Assembly: GCA_947628805.1 (NCBI GenBank)
Contig: CANRBG010000009.1
Location: forward strand, 1 to 50,907
Direction of reading: 5' to 3'
Length of the DNA stretch: 50,907 nt
From: an uncultured Oscillospiraceae bacterium
GTDB lineage: Bacteria > Bacillota > Clostridia > Oscillospirales > Oscillospiraceae
Part shown: positions 24,194 to 32,588 of the stretch, piece by piece
How positions within the stretch are numbered: the stretch's first letter is position 1
Layout: the number at the start of each line of letters is the position of its first letter
Notes under the pieces: generated by a model
Databases searched by the model: none
Told to the model about the DNA's origin: nothing
Seen by the model: the letters and a program-made list of their open reading frames with translations, nothing else
Program-made: the position numbers and the translations under genes

Positions 24194-25162
24194 ATGCCTC
24201 TCGTAACATCTACCGAAATGTTCAAGAAAGCCTATGACGGCGGCTACGCCATCGGCGCTTTCAACGTCAACAACATGGAGATCGTCCAGGGTATCACCGA
24301 GGCCTGCCGTGAAGAGCACGCCCCCGTGATCCTGCAGGTCTCCAAGGGCGCCCGGGCCTACGCCAACCACACCTATCTGGTGAAGCTGGTGGAGGCCGCC
24401 GTGGCGGAGTGCCCGGAGATCCCCGTGGTGCTGCATCTGGACCATGGCCCCGACTTCGAGACCTGCAAGAGCTGCATCGACGGCGGCTTCACCTCCGTCA
24501 TGATCGACGCCTCCGGCGAGAAGTTTGAAAAGAACATCGAGATCACCCGCAAGGTGGTGGAGTACGCCCACGACCACGGCGTTGTGGTGGAGGCCGAGCT
24601 GGGCACCCTGGCCGGCGTGGAGGACGATGTAAAGGTCTCCGCCGAGGACTCCAGCTACACCCGTCCCGAGGAAGTGGAGGAATTCGTCTCCAAGACCGGC
24701 TGCGACAGCCTGGCCATCGCCATCGGCACCAGCCACGGCGCATACAAGTTCACCGCCGCCCAGTGCACCCGCAACGAAAAGGGCATCCTGGTCCCGCCCC
24801 CGCTGCGCTTCGACGTGCTGGAGGAGGTCTCCAAGCGCCTGCCCGGATTCCCCATCGTGCTGCACGGCTCTTCCTCCGTGCCCCAGAATTACGTGAAGAT
24901 GATCAACGAGCACGGCGGCAAGATGCCCGACGCCGTGGGCATTCCCGAGGAACAGCTGCGCAAGGCCGCTACCATGAGCGTGTGCAAGATCAACATCGAC
25001 TCCGACCTTCGTCTTGCCATGACCGGCACCATCCGTCAGTTCTTCGACGAGCACCCCGACAAGTTCGATCCCCGCGAGTACCTGAAGCCCGCCCGGGCCA
25101 ACATCAAGGAGCTGGTGCGCCACAAGCTGGTAGACGTGCTGGGCTGCAACGGCAAGGCCTGA
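24194..25162 (+). CDS. fba: Class II fructose-bisphosphate aldolase
   Basis: A 322-residue zinc aldolase that splits fructose 1,6-bisphosphate into two triose phosphates. GAFNVNNMEI is the N-terminal family block. HLDHGPDFETC (about 81-91) carries the catalytic Asp and first zinc His; VEAELGTLAGVEDD, GTSHGAYKF and LHGSSSVP hold the remaining zinc and phosphate contacts, and CKINIDSDLR the dihydroxyacetone phosphate site. Length and blocks match the class IIB-type enzymes of Clostridia. A Shine-Dalgarno AAAGGAG precedes the ATG. The P-type ATPase-like gene starts four bases after the stop, so it is read from the fba promoter. Confidence 0.95.
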   Translation: MPLVTSTEMFKKAYDGGYAIGAFNVNNMEIVQGITEACREEHAPVILQVSKGARAYANHTYLVKLVEAAVAECPEIPVVLHLDHGPDFETCKSCIDGGFTSVMIDASGEKFEKNIEITRKVVEYAHDHGVVVEAELGTLAGVEDDVKVSAEDSSYTRPEEVEEFVSKTGCDSLAIAIGTSHGAYKFTAAQCTRNEKGILVPPPLRFDVLEEVSKRLPGFPIVLHGSSSVPQNYVKMINEHGGKMPDAVGIPEEQLRKAATMSVCKINIDSDLRLAMTGTIRQFFDEHPDKFDPREYLKPARANIKELVRHKLVDVLGCNGKA

Positions 25163-25166
25163 TCGA

Positions 25167-26867
25167 ATGGGTTTTATCCGGGAGATAAAAGAGGCCGTAG
25201 CCGGCCACGGGCATGACTGTACCTGCGACAGCTGCATGCAGGAGCATCACCACGAGCATCATGGCTTCGATACGGTGATGATCTGGCGGCTGGTGGCGGC
25301 GGCCGTGCTGTTCGTGGGCGCGCTGGTGTCGGAGGGGGTTTTGCCCCAGGTCTCGGCGGCGCTGGATATCCTGGCGATCCTTTGCGCGGGATACGATGTG
25401 TTCATCCGGGCCGTGGCGAACATCTTCCACAAACGTCTTTTTGACGAGAGCCTGCTCATGAGCGTGGTGGCCGTGGCGTCGGTGATCATCGGCGAGGCCA
25501 GCGAGGGCGCGTCGGTCATGATACTTTACCAACTGGGCGAGCTGTTTCAGGGCTGCGCCGTGGCAAAGGTGCGCCAGAGCATCGAGGGACTCATGGAAAA
25601 CCGCTCTCCGGAGGCCAGCGCCACGCTGGCGGAGGTGCGCTCCGATAAGGGCCCCAAGGGCCGCACGGAGGAATTTATCTCCCACTTCGCACGTATCTAC
25701 ACACCGGTGGTCATCGGCATCGCCGTGGTGATCGCCGTATTCATGCCCCTGGTGATGCACGCCACCGTCCGGGAGGGTGTTTACCGGGCGCTGGTGCTGA
25801 TGGTGATCGCCTGCCCCTGCGCCATCGTCATATCTGTCCCGCTGAGCTATTTCGCGGGCATCGGCGGCGCGACCCGGCAGGGTATCCTATATAAGAACAC
25901 CTGCGCCATGGACGACGTCTCCCGGGCCAGGGCCGTGGTCTTTGACAAGACCGGCGCTCTGGAGGGAAAGGGGCTGCGGGTGGTCTCCATCAAGAGTGAG
26001 AAGATCGACGCGGACGTGTTTCTGCGCGTGGCGGCCCACGCCTGTGCCTATTCTGACTCGCCCTATGCCGAGGCCATCAAGGGCGCCTACAAGGGCGTTA
26101 TCTACATCGAGCTCATCCAGAGCTTCTACCAGGAGCAGACGGGCTTCGGCATCACCGTGGAGGTGGAGGGCGTCAGGATCATCCTGGGGCTGCCCGATTT
26201 CGTCCGGGCCCACGGGGTGGATCCGGGACAGGACGCGGTGGACGAGGACTGCGTATATCTGGCCATCGACGGCCAGTACGCCGGCCGCATCGTCTTCGGC
26301 AGCGTGGCTAAGCCGGACGTGCCCGGCACGGTGACGGTCCTGTCCTGGGATCGGCACCGGGAGGTAGCCATGCTGACGGAGGACAGCTCCGCCGCGGCGG
26401 AGAAGTTCGCCCGGCAGGTGGGCATCGACGAGTTCTATCCCGACTGCCAGCCCACCGAAAAGGTGGCGGTGGTCCGGGAGATCCAAAACCGCCAGATCAA
26501 GCGGGGCACCCTGATCTTCGTGGGCGACGCGGAGACCTGCGGCGACTGCATCCGCCAGGCGGATGTGGGCATGAGCCTGCACGGGGCCAAGTCCGACGCC
26601 GCCATCCAGGCGGCAGACGTGGTGATCATGGGGGCTGAGCCCTCCAAGGTGGTTGCCGCCATGGAGGCTGCCAAGCACACCCGTACCATCGTCTGGCAGA
26701 ACATCGTCTTCGCCCTGGCTTTCAAGGCCATGATCCTGACGCTGGACATGTTCGGCGTCTGCCCCCTGTGGCTGGCTGTGTTCGCGGATGTGGGCGTGGC
26801 CCTGCTGGCCGTGCTCAACTCTCTGCGCGCGTTCATCATTCGGGAGCCCGTTATCCCCGAAAAGTGA
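25167..26867 (+). CDS. P1B-type ATPase-like protein without actuator domain
   Basis: A 566-residue membrane protein derived from heavy-metal P1B ATPases (ZntA/CadA type). The N terminus is His/Cys-rich (GHGHDCTCDSCM, then HHHEHH; residues 14-32). Eight membrane segments can be placed, and CPC (216-218) and DKTG (260-263) are intact. Between the fourth and fifth segments, where an actuator domain of about 100 residues with TGES should sit, only a short linker (about 151-168) remains. The nucleotide-domain His-Pro motif reads SDSP (296-299), the hinge TGDN reads TEDS (404-407), and GDGxNDxP is replaced by VGDAETCGD. It should not complete a normal transport cycle. It may be a metal sensor, a scaffold or a decaying gene. 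The reading frame is intact. Confidence 0.82.
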   Translation: MGFIREIKEAVAGHGHDCTCDSCMQEHHHEHHGFDTVMIWRLVAAAVLFVGALVSEGVLPQVSAALDILAILCAGYDVFIRAVANIFHKRLFDESLLMSVVAVASVIIGEASEGASVMILYQLGELFQGCAVAKVRQSIEGLMENRSPEASATLAEVRSDKGPKGRTEEFISHFARIYTPVVIGIAVVIAVFMPLVMHATVREGVYRALVLMVIACPCAIVISVPLSYFAGIGGATRQGILYKNTCAMDDVSRARAVVFDKTGALEGKGLRVVSIKSEKIDADVFLRVAAHACAYSDSPYAEAIKGAYKGVIYIELIQSFYQEQTGFGITVEVEGVRIILGLPDFVRAHGVDPGQDAVDEDCVYLAIDGQYAGRIVFGSVAKPDVPGTVTVLSWDRHREVAMLTEDSSAAAEKFARQVGIDEFYPDCQPTEKVAVVREIQNRQIKRGTLIFVGDAETCGDCIRQADVGMSLHGAKSDAAIQAADVVIMGAEPSKVVAAMEAAKHTRTIVWQNIVFALAFKAMILTLDMFGVCPLWLAVFADVGVALLAVLNSLRAFIIREPVIPEK

Positions 26868-26878
26868 ATAAGATATGC

Positions 26879-26919
26879 AAAAAGTTACGCCCCGGGCTTG
26901 TCCCGGGGTGTAACTTTTT
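26879..26919 (+). terminator. Strong intrinsic terminator after the fba operon
   Basis: AAAAAGTTACGCCCCGGG (26879-26896) pairs with CCCGGGGTGTAACTTTTT (26902-26919), with a five-base loop and one G-T pair. The T run is within the stem base. Confidence 0.88.
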
Positions 26920-26925
26920 GTCAAG

Positions 26926-26946
26926 TTAATGAAATCTTAAGAAATC
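26926..26946 (+). repeat. Tandem direct repeat upstream of the response regulator
   Basis: TTAATGAAATC (26926-26936) is followed at once by TTAAGAAATC (26937-26946). This 11-base spacing is what OmpR-family dimers bind, so it is a candidate autoregulatory site. A second symmetric element, GTAAC-TTGT-GTTAC (26964-26977), lies between it and the gene. Confidence 0.4.
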
Positions 26947-27002
26947 CCCTCTTTTATCTTTTTGTAACTTGTGTTACATTAATAACATAAGGGGGGATAC
27001 GT

Positions 27003-27695
27003 GTGTACACCGTTCTTATCTGTGATGACGACCGGGACATACGCCGGGCGCTGAACATATATCTCACCGGCGCGGGCTATCGGGTGCTTGAGGCCTCTGA
27101 TGGCCGGGAGGCGCTGGACGTGACCGCCAGGGAAGAAGTCCATCTGATCCTGCTGGACATCATGATGCCGGAGCTGGACGGGGTATCGGCCCTGAGTCTG
27201 CTGCGGGAGCGCAGCAACGTGCCGGTGATCCTGCTGACCGCCAAGAGCGAGTACACGGACAAGATCATGGGTCTGGAGCTGGGGGCGGACGACTATGTGA
27301 CCAAGCCCTTCAACGCCCAGGAGCTGTTGGCCCGGGTAAAGGCGCTGCTGCGCCGGTACATACACATGAACGAACAGGGGCCGGCCAAGCGCCAGTCCTG
27401 CCTTGTGCTGGGCGGCATCGAGCTGGACGATGACACCAAGACCGTTTTGCTGGACGGGGAGGAGGTCGTCATCACGCCCAAGGAATACGACATCCTGAAA
27501 TTCTTCATGGAAAATCCCGGCAAGGTATTTTCCAGCCGGGAGATCTACCGCCGTGTCTGGCAGGACAAGCCCATGGGGGCGGAGGGCACGGTGCCGGTAC
27601 ACATCCGTCACCTGCGTGAGAAGCTGGAGATCGACCCAGCCTCGCCCCGGTATCTGAAAGTGGTCTGGGGCAAGGGCTACAAGCTGGAGGGATAG
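27003..27695 (+). CDS. OmpR/VanR-type response regulator
   Basis: A 230-residue two-component regulator. The receiver domain has the acidic pocket at DDD (8-10), the phosphorylation site D52 in LLDIMMPELDG, T79 in LLTAKSEY and K101 in YVTKPF. A winged-helix DNA-binding domain follows (about 130-230), with TPKEYDILKFFMENPGKVFS and VPVHIRHLREKLE, close to the VanR subgroup. The start is GTG at 27003, six bases after a GGGGGG run. The kinase gene begins four bases after the stop. The controlled genes are not evident; the pair may regulate itself through the direct repeat upstream. Confidence 0.92.
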   Translation: MYTVLICDDDRDIRRALNIYLTGAGYRVLEASDGREALDVTAREEVHLILLDIMMPELDGVSALSLLRERSNVPVILLTAKSEYTDKIMGLELGADDYVTKPFNAQELLARVKALLRRYIHMNEQGPAKRQSCLVLGGIELDDDTKTVLLDGEEVVITPKEYDILKFFMENPGKVFSSREIYRRVWQDKPMGAEGTVPVHIRHLREKLEIDPASPRYLKVVWGKGYKLEG

Positions 27696-27699
27696 ACAT

Positions 27700-29601
27700 A
27701 TGAGGACAGCAATGGAAAAGGTTTGGGTCAGGCTGTTGGCGCTGGCCCTCTTTTTCCTGTTCTCCGCGTCGGCGGCCGTCTCCATCGGCCTGTACGGCTA
27801 CGCCCTGGAGGACGGCTGGTATGCCGACGGCGGCGTTACCTTTGCCGACACCCGCATGGCCCGCAGCTTCGTCACGGATGCGCTGGGCTTCGTGGCACAG
27901 AATCTGCAGTGGCTGGGGGACCCGGACAACGCCGGTCTTGGGGGCTACGGGGGCGACGCCTTCGCGTACACGGTAGAGGACGCGGACACGAGGGAGATAT
28001 ACGCTGACACGCGGACAGACGCGTCCGTGCTGGTGGCGTCCTATTCTGGTCCCATCTATGTAGATGACGTGGACAAGGCTGTCACATTGAAGGGCTATGT
28101 GAACCTGCCGGTCCAGCCCTACGGTGGCTGCTACCGGGAATACTATATTTTCAGCCATCTCTATCCGCTGCACAGTGGACTTCTGCCGGTGGGGATCGTC
28201 TCCGCCGTGCTGGCGGCTGTGTTTTTTGCCGTTTCCGTGCTCTGCGCCGTCAGCCTGGGGAAGAACGACTATGTGACCATGCTGGGCAGGCTGCCCTTTG
28301 ACGGGGCGGTTGTGGGACTATATCTGCTGACAATGCTGCTCGCGCCGTATCTGTTCAACTGCCTGGGCTACAATCTGCGCGCGGCGCTGTGGCAGATCGG
28401 CTTTACGGAGGGCTGGCTGCACGGTCTTTTCATGCTGTGGTATTTTTGCGTGCTGGCCCTGATCCTGCTCAACCAGCTGGCCGTGGGACAGTTCGTCAGA
28501 CGGCTTCTGCTGCGGCGCTGTCTGCGGGAGAAGACATTGAAGGTACTGGCTATAACCGCCTTTGTACTGCATTTCATCGTCGTGCTGGCGCTTTTTTTGG
28601 AGGCGTTCGGCTACTACAGCATCTTTTTGCTGGACTATCGGCTCATTATCTTCTTTCTGGTGCTGTTCGACTGTCTGCTGCTGCCCTGCGCGATCCAGTG
28701 GAAAAGGGAGCGGGAGCGCATCTGCAAGGCCTCCGGCGCGCTGGCGGCGGGGGATCTGTCCTACAAGGTGGACGCGGAGCGGCTGCATCTGGTATGGCAT
28801 GATCTGGGCCGGGACCTGAACCGCATCGGCGACGGCATGACCACGGCGGTGGAAGAGCGGCTTCGCAGCGAGCGGATGAAGACGGAACTCATCACCAACG
28901 TGAGCCACGATTTGAAAACGCCCCTGACCTCCATCATCAACTACATCGAGCTCCTGAAAGAGCCGGACCTGTCGGACGAGACCAGGAGGGAGTATCTGGA
29001 CGTGCTGGACCGGCAGAGCGCCAAGCTGAAAAAGCTGACGGAGGACGTGGTGGAGGCGTCCAAGGCGGTCAGCGGGGTCATGGCGGTGAACGCGGAGCTT
29101 TTCGACCTGAACGAGCTTTTGGAGCAGTCGGTGGGAGAGTACAGCCAGCGTCTCGCCATGGCGGGGATCCAGCCGGTCATACACCGGCCCGATACGGAAA
29201 CCTACGTCCACGCCGACGCCCGGCTCCTGGGCCGGGTGATGGACAATCTCATCACCAACATCATCAAGTACGCCCAGCCGGGCACCCGGGCCTATTTCGA
29301 TCTGACGGCGGCCGACGGTCGGACCGTTCTCGCCGCCAAGAACACCTCCCGGGCGCCCCTGGATATCCCGGCGGAGGAGCTGATGGAGCGGTTCGTCCGG
29401 GGCGACAGCTCCCGCAGCACCGAGGGAAGCGGCCTGGGCCTGTCTATCGCCCGGAGCCTGACGGAGCTCATGGGCGGGGAGCTGACTCTGACCCTGGACG
29501 GGGACCTTTTCAAAGCGGAGATATCGTTCCCTTCCGCCGCCCCGCCGGATGGGCCGGGACAGGATGACGATGAAAAAGTGAAAGCAGCCTCTCCTGTGTA
29601 A
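27700..29601 (+). CDS. Multi-membrane-segment sensor histidine kinase
   Basis: A 633-residue sensor kinase and partner of the preceding regulator. One membrane segment (about 8-31) is followed by an extracellular domain to about 160. Five more membrane segments lie between about 162 and 335, then a HAMP-like linker (ALAAGDLSYKVDAER). The phospho-acceptor is H403 in NVSHDLKTPLTS. The ATPase domain shows DNLITNIIKYA (N box) and GSGLGLSIARSL (G2 box). The five-segment block between sensor and HAMP is typical of many clostridial kinases of unknown ligand. The last codons and TAA lie inside the terminator hairpin. Confidence 0.9.
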   Translation: MRTAMEKVWVRLLALALFFLFSASAAVSIGLYGYALEDGWYADGGVTFADTRMARSFVTDALGFVAQNLQWLGDPDNAGLGGYGGDAFAYTVEDADTREIYADTRTDASVLVASYSGPIYVDDVDKAVTLKGYVNLPVQPYGGCYREYYIFSHLYPLHSGLLPVGIVSAVLAAVFFAVSVLCAVSLGKNDYVTMLGRLPFDGAVVGLYLLTMLLAPYLFNCLGYNLRAALWQIGFTEGWLHGLFMLWYFCVLALILLNQLAVGQFVRRLLLRRCLREKTLKVLAITAFVLHFIVVLALFLEAFGYYSIFLLDYRLIIFFLVLFDCLLLPCAIQWKRERERICKASGALAAGDLSYKVDAERLHLVWHDLGRDLNRIGDGMTTAVEERLRSERMKTELITNVSHDLKTPLTSIINYIELLKEPDLSDETRREYLDVLDRQSAKLKKLTEDVVEASKAVSGVMAVNAELFDLNELLEQSVGEYSQRLAMAGIQPVIHRPDTETYVHADARLLGRVMDNLITNIIKYAQPGTRAYFDLTAADGRTVLAAKNTSRAPLDIPAEELMERFVRGDSSRSTEGSGLGLSIARSLTELMGGELTLTLDGDLFKAEISFPSAAPPDGPGQDDDEKVKAASPV

Positions 29602-29615
29602 GGAGAGGCTGCTTT
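29581..29615. terminator. Bidirectional terminator enclosing the kinase stop codon
   Basis: AAAGCAGCCTCTCCT (29581-29595) and AGGAGAGGCTGCTTT (29601-29615) form a perfect 15-base stem with loop GTGTA. The kinase stop TAA (29599-29601) spans loop and stem. On the other strand it follows the dUTPase gene. Confidence 0.9.
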
Positions 29616-29620
29616 TTACC

Positions 29621-30031
29621 TTACTTTCCCGTGCTGCCGAATCCCTCGGCGCCCCGGTCTGTATCCTCCAGGGCATCCGCCAGCTCCAGCTCCGGCGTCA
29701 GGACAGGCAATATCACCAGCTGCACGATCTTCATGCCCGCCTCGATGGTCACGTCATCCGTCCCGTGGTTATACACCTTTGCCACGATGGGGCCGGTGTA
29801 CCCCTCGTCGATGACTCCCTCGCAAAGCAGGTTCTTCTTCACATTGAGGCCGCTCTTGCTCTTGAGCATGCCCACGGTGTGGGGAGGGAGGGAGATATGC
29901 ACGCCGGTGTCGAAAACGCCGCTGCCGCCGGCGGGGATCGTCACGCTCTCGCGGGCGTACAGATCCAGCCCCGCGTCGGTGGCGTGGGCCCGGGTGGGCA
30001 TATAGGCCCCGGGATCAAGGGTCACTTTCAT
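29621..30031 (-). CDS. dut: dUTP diphosphatase
   Basis: A 136-residue trimeric dUTPase that hydrolyses dUTP to dUMP and PPi, keeping uracil out of DNA and supplying thymidylate synthesis. All five family motifs are present: ATDAGLDLYA (1), KSKSGL (2), GVIDEGYTGPI (3), GMKIVQLVI (4) and RGAEGFGSTG at the C terminus (5). Its ATG lies 17 bases inside the end of the DHHW gene, so it is translationally coupled to a surface-polymer operon, which is odd for a nucleotide-pool enzyme. The bidirectional terminator ends the transcript. Confidence 0.95.
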   Translation of the reverse strand: MKVTLDPGAYMPTRAHATDAGLDLYARESVTIPAGGSGVFDTGVHISLPPHTVGMLKSKSGLNVKKNLLCEGVIDEGYTGPIVAKVYNHGTDDVTIEAGMKIVQLVILPVLTPELELADALEDTDRGAEGFGSTGK

Positions 30032-31172
30032 TCGTCGCCGCCTCCTGTAAAATGATGGGCCGCAGCAGAGCCAGGTTCCGGTCCGTGGAGAAGTTGCTGA
30101 CGCTGTACAGGACCAGGATCATATCGAAGTCGTTCTCGTCCGCGTACATGGCAAGAGAGTCCTTATAGTACCGCAGGTCCACCAGGTCGATCCGGGAGAA
30201 GTTGGCCGTCAGGAACGGGACCAGGCTGTCCGAGTAGGAATCCCGCACGATCAGAAGGGTAGGGCCCTCATGGCCCGTATCCACCCGCAGCAGGGAGGTG
30301 TTGCCCCCCAGGAACATGGAGTACTTGTCTTTCACATCCAGAAAGGACGTGTCGTACATGGGTTCCGTGGCCGGCTCCAAAGAGCCGTAGTCCGTCAGAG
30401 TGACCGTTCCGTCGTCGGGCACAAAAGTTTCCATCTGGTCGGGCCGGACCCAGGAAAAGCCGGAGGAGGAATAGGTGGTGCCGTAAAAGGCGTCGGAGAC
30501 CGTCTGTCGGTCATAGGAGGCAATGTCCGGGGCGGGGAGGCCCCAGGCGTCGCACAGGGCCCCGTAGGCGTAAAAGGCCCCTAAACTGGTCCAGTGGTGG
30601 TCCGTGCGGTAGAAGATATACTCGTCGGCGTGTTCCCGCAGAGCGGAGGCAACGTCAATGTTGACGGCCTGGCTGCGGTCATAGGCCCGGTCGATGACCG
30701 CCTGCTGGCTGGCGCTGGGAGCGTTGGCCGGCAGGAGGGAGGACTGGACCTCGCCGGCCCCGGGGATCAGACCGAAGTAAATGGGCGTGTCCGTGTATTC
30801 CACCCAGGCGTTCAGCGCGTCTACCGCGCTGTCGATCGTCTCGTCCGCCGGGGCGTCAAAATCCGTTATCAGCACATCATCGCCGCAGTAGTAGACGCCG
30901 TTATTCTCCTTTTTCCCGCTGAGAAGCTCACACCGGGCCTTCAGGGCTGTCCAGGCGTCCCGGAAGGGGAACTGGTCGGTGGTATACTTTTCAAAATCCG
31001 CCGTGAACGTCCCGTCTGCCAGGGCGGAGAGGGAGAAGCCGGGCACCTGCTGGAGGACGCGGTTCTCCTGCTGGGAGAATCCCACGTCTGGCATCACCGG
31101 CAGCAGGACGAAAAACAGCCCGATGAAACCCAGAAACACCGCCACGGTCACGATCTTTGCAAGCTTATTCAT
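30015..31172 (-). CDS. DHHW-family protein, partner of the MBOAT acyltransferase
   Basis: A 385-residue membrane-anchored protein. One N-terminal hydrophobic segment (about 7-30) is followed by an extracellular SGNH-hydrolase-like domain related to AlgX/AlgJ and DltD. The naming motif DHHW occurs in YRTDHHWTSLGAFYAYG (about 194-210). VRDSYSDSLVPFL (about 312-324) carries the Ser block. Such proteins transfer acetyl groups, handed across the membrane by the MBOAT protein, to a surface polysaccharide. The MBOAT gene lies nine bases upstream in the same operon. The acceptor polymer is unknown; no glycosyltransferases are close by. Confidence 0.88.
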   Translation of the reverse strand: MNKLAKIVTVAVFLGFIGLFFVLLPVMPDVGFSQQENRVLQQVPGFSLSALADGTFTADFEKYTTDQFPFRDAWTALKARCELLSGKKENNGVYYCGDDVLITDFDAPADETIDSAVDALNAWVEYTDTPIYFGLIPGAGEVQSSLLPANAPSASQQAVIDRAYDRSQAVNIDVASALREHADEYIFYRTDHHWTSLGAFYAYGALCDAWGLPAPDIASYDRQTVSDAFYGTTYSSSGFSWVRPDQMETFVPDDGTVTLTDYGSLEPATEPMYDTSFLDVKDKYSMFLGGNTSLLRVDTGHEGPTLLIVRDSYSDSLVPFLTANFSRIDLVDLRYYKDSLAMYADENDFDMILVLYSVSNFSTDRNLALLRPIILQEAATNESDP

Positions 31173-31181
31173 AGGCGCACC

Positions 31182-32582
31182 TCAAAACCGGAAGTAGAGG
31201 AAGGGGTTGTAAGTAGAATCCACCAGATAGGCGGTGGAGACGGTCAGCACCAACAGGATCAGCACCGGCACGGCCACGGCGCGGAGCTTTTCCGGCAGCC
31301 TGGCAAAAAGGGACTTGCCCGCCGGGAGGCTGGCAAAGCAGGCGGCCAGCAGGACTGGTCCGAAGCTCGCCAAATAGTATAGGTCCGTCCCGCCGCAGAA
31401 GCCCGCGGCCCCAAAGCCGTACATGGCCTTGAAAAACACAACCGTCTGGGCCACACTGGTCTGCTGGAAAATGACCCAGCCGGAGATCGCCACCGCCAGG
31501 GTATAAAGGTGTCCCACGAACCGGGGCAGCCGGTCCAGCCACCGCAGCAGAAACATCTTTTCCACGATCAGGAAAAAGGCGTAATAGAGGCCCCAGAACA
31601 GGAACGTCCAGCTGGCACCGTGCCACAGGCCCGTCAGGGCCCACACGATCAGAAGATTCAGGATCTGCCGGCCCAGGCCCCTGCGGCTGCCTCCCAGGGG
31701 GATGTACACATAGTCCCGAAACCAGGTGCTGAGACTGATATGCCACCGCCGCCAGAATTCCGTCACCGTCCGGGAGATATAGGGATAGTTGAAATTCTCC
31801 AGAAACTCGAATCCCAGCATCTTGCCCAGGCCGATGGCCATGTCGGAATAGCCGGAGAAATCGAAGTATATCTGCAAAGAGAACGCGATGGCGGCCATCC
31901 AAGCCCCCACGAAGGTCAGCTCACCGGCGGCGGCTCCCGCGTAGGTGTCCCAGAGCATGCCCACGTTGTTGGCAATCAGGACCTTTTTTCCAAGGCCCAC
32001 CACGAACCGCTGCACGCCGGCGGCGAACTGGTCCAGATTTTCATGCCGCTCGTCAAGCTGGGCGGCGATGTCCTTGTAACGGACGATGGGGCCCGCGATC
32101 AACTGGGGGAACAGGGCCACAAAGGTGCCGAATTTGATGAAATTCTTCTGCACATGCCCGTCGCCCCGGTACACGTCGATGGGGTAGCTCATGGTCTGGA
32201 ACGTGTAAAAGGAGATACCGATGGGCAGCGTAAGCCCCAGGGTGGGGATGGCGACGCCGGGGATCAGGCTCAGGGTCTCCGCCACCAGGTCAAAGTACTT
32301 GAAGAAGAACAGCATGCCCAGGTTGACGACCGTATTGACGACCAGCACCCACCGGGCCTTTTGTCGCCGCCGGTCCGCGTACGTTCCGATCAGCCGGCCG
32401 CTGACATAGTTGACGCAGATGGAGAAGATCATCAAAAAGATATAGACCGGCTCGCCCCAGCCGTAAAATACCAGATTCACGGCGAACAGCCACACGTTGC
32501 GCCAGCGAGAGGGGACTATATAATACACCGCCAGCACGACGGGCAGATAGATGAACATGAAAAGGATGCTGGAAAATACCAT
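31182..32582 (-). CDS. MBOAT-family O-acyltransferase (AlgI/DltB-like)
   Basis: A 466-residue multi-pass membrane protein. The N-terminal pattern MVFSSILFMFIYLP, FFKYFDL, LPIGISFYTFQTMSYPID and YFDFSGYSDMAIG are hallmarks of AlgI-type acyltransferases. EFWRRWHISLSTWFRDYVYI and the catalytic His in LTGLWHGASW follow. It moves acyl groups from a cytoplasmic donor to the outside, to be placed on a polymer by the DHHW protein. The ATG at 32582 is six bases from the recombinase stop, and its GGAGG overlaps that stop region. Confidence 0.93.
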   Translation of the reverse strand: MVFSSILFMFIYLPVVLAVYYIVPSRWRNVWLFAVNLVFYGWGEPVYIFLMIFSICVNYVSGRLIGTYADRRRQKARWVLVVNTVVNLGMLFFFKYFDLVAETLSLIPGVAIPTLGLTLPIGISFYTFQTMSYPIDVYRGDGHVQKNFIKFGTFVALFPQLIAGPIVRYKDIAAQLDERHENLDQFAAGVQRFVVGLGKKVLIANNVGMLWDTYAGAAAGELTFVGAWMAAIAFSLQIYFDFSGYSDMAIGLGKMLGFEFLENFNYPYISRTVTEFWRRWHISLSTWFRDYVYIPLGGSRRGLGRQILNLLIVWALTGLWHGASWTFLFWGLYYAFFLIVEKMFLLRWLDRLPRFVGHLYTLAVAISGWVIFQQTSVAQTVVFFKAMYGFGAAGFCGGTDLYYLASFGPVLLAACFASLPAGKSLFARLPEKLRAVAVPVLILLVLTVSTAYLVDSTYNPFLYFRF

Positions 32583-32588
32583 GCCCTG

